From positions 1-35,392 of the forward strand of contig JANYAP010000161.1 in the NCBI GenBank assembly GCA_025361285.1: a stretch of 35,392 nt of DNA, given 5' to 3'. Position numbers and translations under genes: made by a program. This document shows, piece by piece, positions 32,116-35,392 of the stretch (positions are counted from its first letter, which is position 1; each line of letters starts with the position of its first letter). Below the pieces are notes generated by a model that was given only the letters and a program-made list of their open reading frames with translations, had not been told where the DNA came from and ran no database searches. The stretch is from Bacteroidales bacterium (GTDB lineage Bacteria > Bacteroidota > Bacteroidia > Bacteroidales > JAAUTT01).

Positions 32116-33642
32116 CTAATGCCTAAAATGCCTTATACCAGTAAATACCATAGCTATTTTATTAATATTACAGTATTCAATCGAATCGTTGTCGCGAACC
32201 GAGCCACCTGGCTGAACAACTGCGGTAACGCCTGCATTATGAGCTATTTCTACGCAATCGGAAAAAGGAAAGAACGCATCGCTTGCCATTACTGCACCTT
32301 GTAAATCGAAGCCAAACGATTCGGCTTTAGCAATAGCCTGTTTAAGAGCGTCAACCCTTGAAGTTTGTCCTACTCCACTGGCACACAGTTGTTTGTTCTT
32401 AGCAAATACAATTGCGTTCGATTTGGTGTGCTTTACAATTTTGTTGGCAAAAAGCAAATCGGTAACTTCGGTATTTGTTGGTGCCAATTCAGTAACCTTT
32501 TGTAAGTCAGCACTAGTTTCAACTTGTAAATCTTTATCTTGAACCACCGCCCCATTAAGCAACGATCTATATGTTAATGAAGGTAAGCTAACTGGCTTAA
32601 GTATTAATATTGTGCGGTTTTTGCGCGATTTTAATAACTCCAATGCGCTTGCTTCGTAACTAGGAGCGATAATAAGGTCGAAGAAAAGTTGGTTAATTTC
32701 CGTTGCCGTTTCCGCGTTGATGTTGCGGTTAGTAACCAATACACCGCCAAAAGCCGAAACCGGATCGCCAGCCAATGCATCTTTCCATGCGTCGAGCAGG
32801 TTGTCGCGCGAGGCTATTCCACAGGCATTATTGTGTTTTATAATTGCGAATGTAGTTTCGGAGAATTCGTTAATTAAGCCAACGGCAGCATCAATATCGA
32901 GTAAGTTATTGTACGATATCTCTTTACCATGTAATTGTTCGAACATTTCGTCGAATTTACCATAAAAGCTACCTTTCTGATGAGGATTTTCGCCGTAGCG
33001 AAGACTCGACCCTTCAGTTAAACTAAGCTTAAATGCAGGTATGTTAGTGGTTTGGTTGAAATAATTGAAAATAGCCGAATCGTAATGCGATGATATATTA
33101 AAAGCTGCGGCTGCAAACCATTTTCTATCGCTTATGGTGGTGGTTCCGTTTTTATCTTCAAGAAGTTGTAATAGAGGTAAATACTCGCCTTTTGATGGAA
33201 CAATTACCACATCGTTAAAATTTTTTGCGGCTGCACGAATAAGCGAAATTCCGCCTATATCTATTTTTTCGATTACCGAGGCTTCTGCAGCTCCCGACGC
33301 TAAGGTTTCTTCAAACGGGTATAAATCAACAATAACCAAATCGATAGGCGGTATTTGGTATTGCTCGGCTTCCTGTAAGTCGGTTTTATTATCTCTACGA
33401 AACAATATTCCGCCAAATACCTTAGGATGAAGTGTTTTTAAACGTCCCCCAAAAATCGATGGATACGAGGTAATATCTTCAACGGAAGTTACTTTAATTC
33501 CTAAGCCTTCAATAAAATCCTTCGTTCCGCCTGTTGAATACAAGGTAACATTTAATGCATTAAGCTTTCGCACAATTGCTTCCAAATTATCTTTATGATA
33601 AACTGAAATTAATGCGGAAGAAATTTTCTTTAATTCACTCAT
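32116..33642 (-). CDS. purH: PurH, bifunctional AICAR transformylase / IMP cyclohydrolase
   Basis: A 508-residue enzyme for the last two steps of purine synthesis. The N-terminal MGS-like IMP cyclohydrolase domain (about 1-190) has LYSTGGTKDFIEGLGIKVTSVEDITSYPSIFGGRLKTLHPKVFGGIL. The AICAR transformylase domain has LRYGENPHQKGSFYG, IKHNNACGIA, the KHTKSNAIVFAKN motif and MASDAFFPFSD, ending GVTAVVQPGGSVRDNDSIEYCN. Complete and of normal length. A full-match -7 element lies 24 bp upstream. It precedes mreB on the same strand, an order I believe is common in Bacteroidetes. Confidence 0.96.
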   Translation of the reverse strand: MSELKKISSALISVYHKDNLEAIVRKLNALNVTLYSTGGTKDFIEGLGIKVTSVEDITSYPSIFGGRLKTLHPKVFGGILFRRDNKTDLQEAEQYQIPPIDLVIVDLYPFEETLASGAAEASVIEKIDIGGISLIRAAAKNFNDVVIVPSKGEYLPLLQLLEDKNGTTTISDRKWFAAAAFNISSHYDSAIFNYFNQTTNIPAFKLSLTEGSSLRYGENPHQKGSFYGKFDEMFEQLHGKEISYNNLLDIDAAVGLINEFSETTFAIIKHNNACGIASRDNLLDAWKDALAGDPVSAFGGVLVTNRNINAETATEINQLFFDLIIAPSYEASALELLKSRKNRTILILKPVSLPSLTYRSLLNGAVVQDKDLQVETSADLQKVTELAPTNTEVTDLLFANKIVKHTKSNAIVFAKNKQLCASGVGQTSRVDALKQAIAKAESFGFDLQGAVMASDAFFPFSDCVEIAHNAGVTAVVQPGGSVRDNDSIEYCNINKIAMVFTGIRHFRH

Positions 33643-33665
33643 TTACAATATATTGAAATTTTCTG

Positions 33666-33673
33666 CAAAGTTA
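33666..33673 (-). promoter_or_regulatory. Possible -7 promoter element for purH (TAACTTTG)
   Basis: Minus-strand TAACTTTG matches TAnnTTTG and sits 23 bp before the purH start codon, a good distance for a short leader. Confidence 0.5.
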
Positions 33674-33844
33674 TTAAAAAAGTGTTTAAAAATAGCTACT
33701 TTTAGCAGGTAAAAAGTTTTTTAAGCGAATAATATTTACCAATAATTATAGCAGTTTCGTATTTGTTTACGCGACCTTCAAAATTATAAATAAAAGTCGG
33801 TTATACATCCAGTTAACCGAAAATAATTAAAATAAATTTTTAGT

Positions 33845-35089
33845 GTGGTTTTACTCGTACGTCTAATTAAAGAAAGTTTTATTTTTGCATATAGTTCGGT
33901 AATAGTTAACAAGTTACGAACTTTTCTTACATTATTAGGAATTACCATTGGCATATTTGCCATCATTTCGGTATTCACAATTGTCGATTCTTTGGAGGCG
34001 AATGTTCGCCAAAGCATTTCTACATTGGGCAACGATGTGATTTATATTCAGAAATGGCCTTGGGGATTTGAGGCCGAATATCCATGGTGGGAATACATGA
34101 AACGCCCTGAGCCTAAGATAAATGAGTTCAAAGAAGTTAAGCATCGATCGAAGCTTGCCGATGCTGTTTGTTTTTTCGCCCAAACCAATAAAACTGTAAA
34201 GCAGGGTAATAATTATGCCGAAAATACTCCCATTTTGCTGGTAAGCGGCGAATATTATTCCATTAAACCTTTCGAAATTGAAAACGGTCGCTTTTTTACA
34301 ACTTCCGAATCGGAGTTTGGCAAAAATAGTTGCGTAATTGGTTATGAATTAGCGAATAAACTCTTCGACAATCAAAATCCTTTAGGTAAAGAGGTTAAAT
34401 TAATGGGGTTTAGGCTACAAATTGTGGGCATTGCTAAAAAGGCAGGAAAAGGACCATTCGGAGAAGGGAGCATCGATGAACAGATTATTATTCCAATGAA
34501 TTTTGGCAGGCGTATATTCGATTTAAATAATATTAATCCAGCAATATGGGTTAAGGCGCGTAATAACATTAAAGCTAGCGATTTGCAGGACGAGTTAAAA
34601 CTTATTATGCGCTCGGTACGCCGTATTAAACCTTTAGAAAAAGACAACTTCGCACTAAACCAATCGAGTGTTATTACAAAAGTGTTCGACGGCTTTTTTG
34701 CTGCCCTTAATTTTGCAGGTTGGATAATTGGCGGTTTTTCAATTCTGGTAGGTGGTTTTGGTATTGCGAATATTATGTATGTGTCGGTAAAGGAACGAAC
34801 CAATATTATTGGAATTCAGAAGGCCGTTGGTGCCAAAAACTATATAATTCTGGTTCAGTTTCTTTTCGAATCGGTAATTCTCTCGCTTGCAGGAGGCGCT
34901 TTAGGGCTTCTACTTGTGTTTGTAGGAACATTAATCGCATCAAACAACGACTTTACTATATCGCTAACAATGAGCAATATAAGTTTGGGGTTAATAGTGT
35001 CGGGTGCTATAGGCATAATATCGGGCTTCGCTCCAGCATGGTCAGCTTCGAGGCTAAATCCGGTGGAGGCAATAAACACGCATTTTTAG
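33845..35089 (+). CDS. ABC transporter permease, MacB/FtsX family
   Basis: A 414-residue permease with the MacB topology: one N-terminal membrane segment (about residues 24-46, TFLTLLGITIGIFAIISVFTIVDSL), a periplasmic core of about 230 residues, and three C-terminal segments beginning GWIIGGFSILVGGFGIANIMYVSVKERTNIIGIQKAVGAK (FtsX domain). The end, PAWSASRLNPVEAINTHF, is the family signature. Such proteins use ATP hydrolysis in the cytoplasm to drive periplasmic or outer-membrane export. The start is GTG 33845; an in-frame stop lies four codons upstream and no ATG is available. No ATPase gene is adjacent in the window. Confidence 0.92.
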   Translation: MVLLVRLIKESFIFAYSSVIVNKLRTFLTLLGITIGIFAIISVFTIVDSLEANVRQSISTLGNDVIYIQKWPWGFEAEYPWWEYMKRPEPKINEFKEVKHRSKLADAVCFFAQTNKTVKQGNNYAENTPILLVSGEYYSIKPFEIENGRFFTTSESEFGKNSCVIGYELANKLFDNQNPLGKEVKLMGFRLQIVGIAKKAGKGPFGEGSIDEQIIIPMNFGRRIFDLNNINPAIWVKARNNIKASDLQDELKLIMRSVRRIKPLEKDNFALNQSSVITKVFDGFFAALNFAGWIIGGFSILVGGFGIANIMYVSVKERTNIIGIQKAVGAKNYIILVQFLFESVILSLAGGALGLLLVFVGTLIASNNDFTISLTMSNISLGLIVSGAIGIISGFAPAWSASRLNPVEAINTHF

Positions 35090-35145
35090 CAACTGTAAAA
35101 TTTACGGATATTCTGATATTTAAACGCAAAATATAAAAATCAAGG

Positions 35146-35177
35146 ATAAAAGTTATACCAAATGGCACAACTTTTAT
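35146..35177 (+). terminator. Weak stem-loop after the ABC permease gene
   Basis: A 9-bp inverted repeat (ATAAAAGTT at 35146-35154, AACTTTTAT at 35169-35177) with a 14-nt loop, downstream of the permease stop and before the next gene. It is AT-rich, so its strength as a terminator is doubtful. Confidence 0.4.
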
Positions 35178-35205
35178 TTATCTTTACGTAATTAATTGTT
35201 TTTAA

Positions 35206-35392
35206 ATGAGACGATTGCCAAAAATATCAAATGCTGCTTTTTGGGATGTGAAAATTGATAAAACATCAACCACTGAATTCGAGACGTATAGCTCTTACAT
35301 CATTCAAAAAGTTTTCGATTTTGGCACACTCGACGATATAATTCAAATTACCACATACTACGGTATAGAAAGAATTAAAAATGAAATAATTA
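35206..35392 (+). CDS. DUF6922-like protein (partial, runs off the window)
   Basis: The first 62 codons of a gene cut by the window end. The translation starts MRRLPKISNAAFWDVKIDKT and continues YSSYIIQKVFDFGTLDDI and ITTYYGIERIK. The FWD start, the II-x-[RK]-V-F-x-x-G-x-x-D-D segment and the following YYG resemble DUF6922, a small Bacteroidetes family often beside AbiEii-type nucleotidyltransferase toxins and thought to act as their antitoxin. The family call is by eye only; the partner would lie just past the window. Confidence 0.55.
   Translation, partial: MRRLPKISNAAFWDVKIDKTSTTEFETYSSYIIQKVFDFGTLDDIIQITTYYGIERIKNEII

Noticed and set aside
29641-33642. An unusual gene arrangement in the mre block
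   Set aside because: purH-mreB-mreC-mreD-mrdA-rodA is an ordinary order for Bacteroidetes; only the repeat between mreD and mrdA is notable.

Overview
The window looks like chromosomal DNA of a Bacteroidetes bacterium, most likely an anaerobic, fermentative member of the Bacteroidales or a close relative. It is AT-rich and A-rich ribosome-binding regions predominate. Several upstream regions carry the Bacteroidetes -7 element TAnnTTTG. The gene content fits as well: PorX (response regulator plus PglZ), the purH-mreBCD-mrdA-rodA block, an ftsH-cdsA-psd block, a flavodiiron protein and a butyrate kinase. No rRNA, tRNA, CRISPR array or intact transposase gene was seen.

Layout. 1-160: a 16-bp tandem repeat array and a T/C-rich partner. 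162-3947 (minus): outer-membrane-like protein, larC, an antitoxin/PIN-toxin pair, larB; a nickel-pincer cofactor unit with a toxin-antitoxin pair inside it. 4104-6790 (plus): a secreted protein with two TonB-plug-like units, an NPD/FabK-like flavoprotein and butyrate kinase. 6934-9747 (minus): a CPA2 cation/proton antiporter with a USP-like tail, then a secreted Ala/Lys-rich coiled-coil protein, with a terminator and a cluster of palindromes between them. 9748-12507: a gene-poor accessory stretch with a frame-broken gene, a small secreted protein, a GDPD lipoprotein, one copy of a dispersed repeat and a MITE-like element just ahead of porX. 12508-17801 (plus, mostly): porX, a remnant of a PD-(D/E)XK-type gene (minus), tsaE, alanine dehydrogenase, thyA and folA. 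17809-25290 (minus): kup, flavodiiron protein, a Cys-rich secreted peptide, psd, cdsA and ftsH. 25543-26286 (plus): biotin protein ligase. 26292-33642 (minus): rodA, mrdA, mreD, mreC, mreB and purH. 33845-35392 (plus): an FtsX/MacB-type permease and the start of a DUF6922-like gene.

How the genes work together. mreBCD, mrdA and rodA form the cell-elongation machine. cdsA and psd act in phospholipid synthesis. thyA and folA form the thymidylate/folate cycle: ThyA makes dihydrofolate and DHFR recycles it. larB and larC make two of the steps of the nickel-pincer nucleotide cofactor. PorX controls the type IX secretion system in relatives.

The core genes look ordinary. The more unusual material is between them: a repeat of about 85 bp present twice, each copy carrying a 25-26 codon mini-ORF that ends in an ATGA overlap with the next gene; a 155-bp MITE-like element upstream of porX; terminator-like hairpins only 30-45 bp ahead of two start codons; and several palindromic repeats. 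I did not find a convincing new multi-gene system. The repeat with the coupled mini-ORF is the best candidate for something undescribed.
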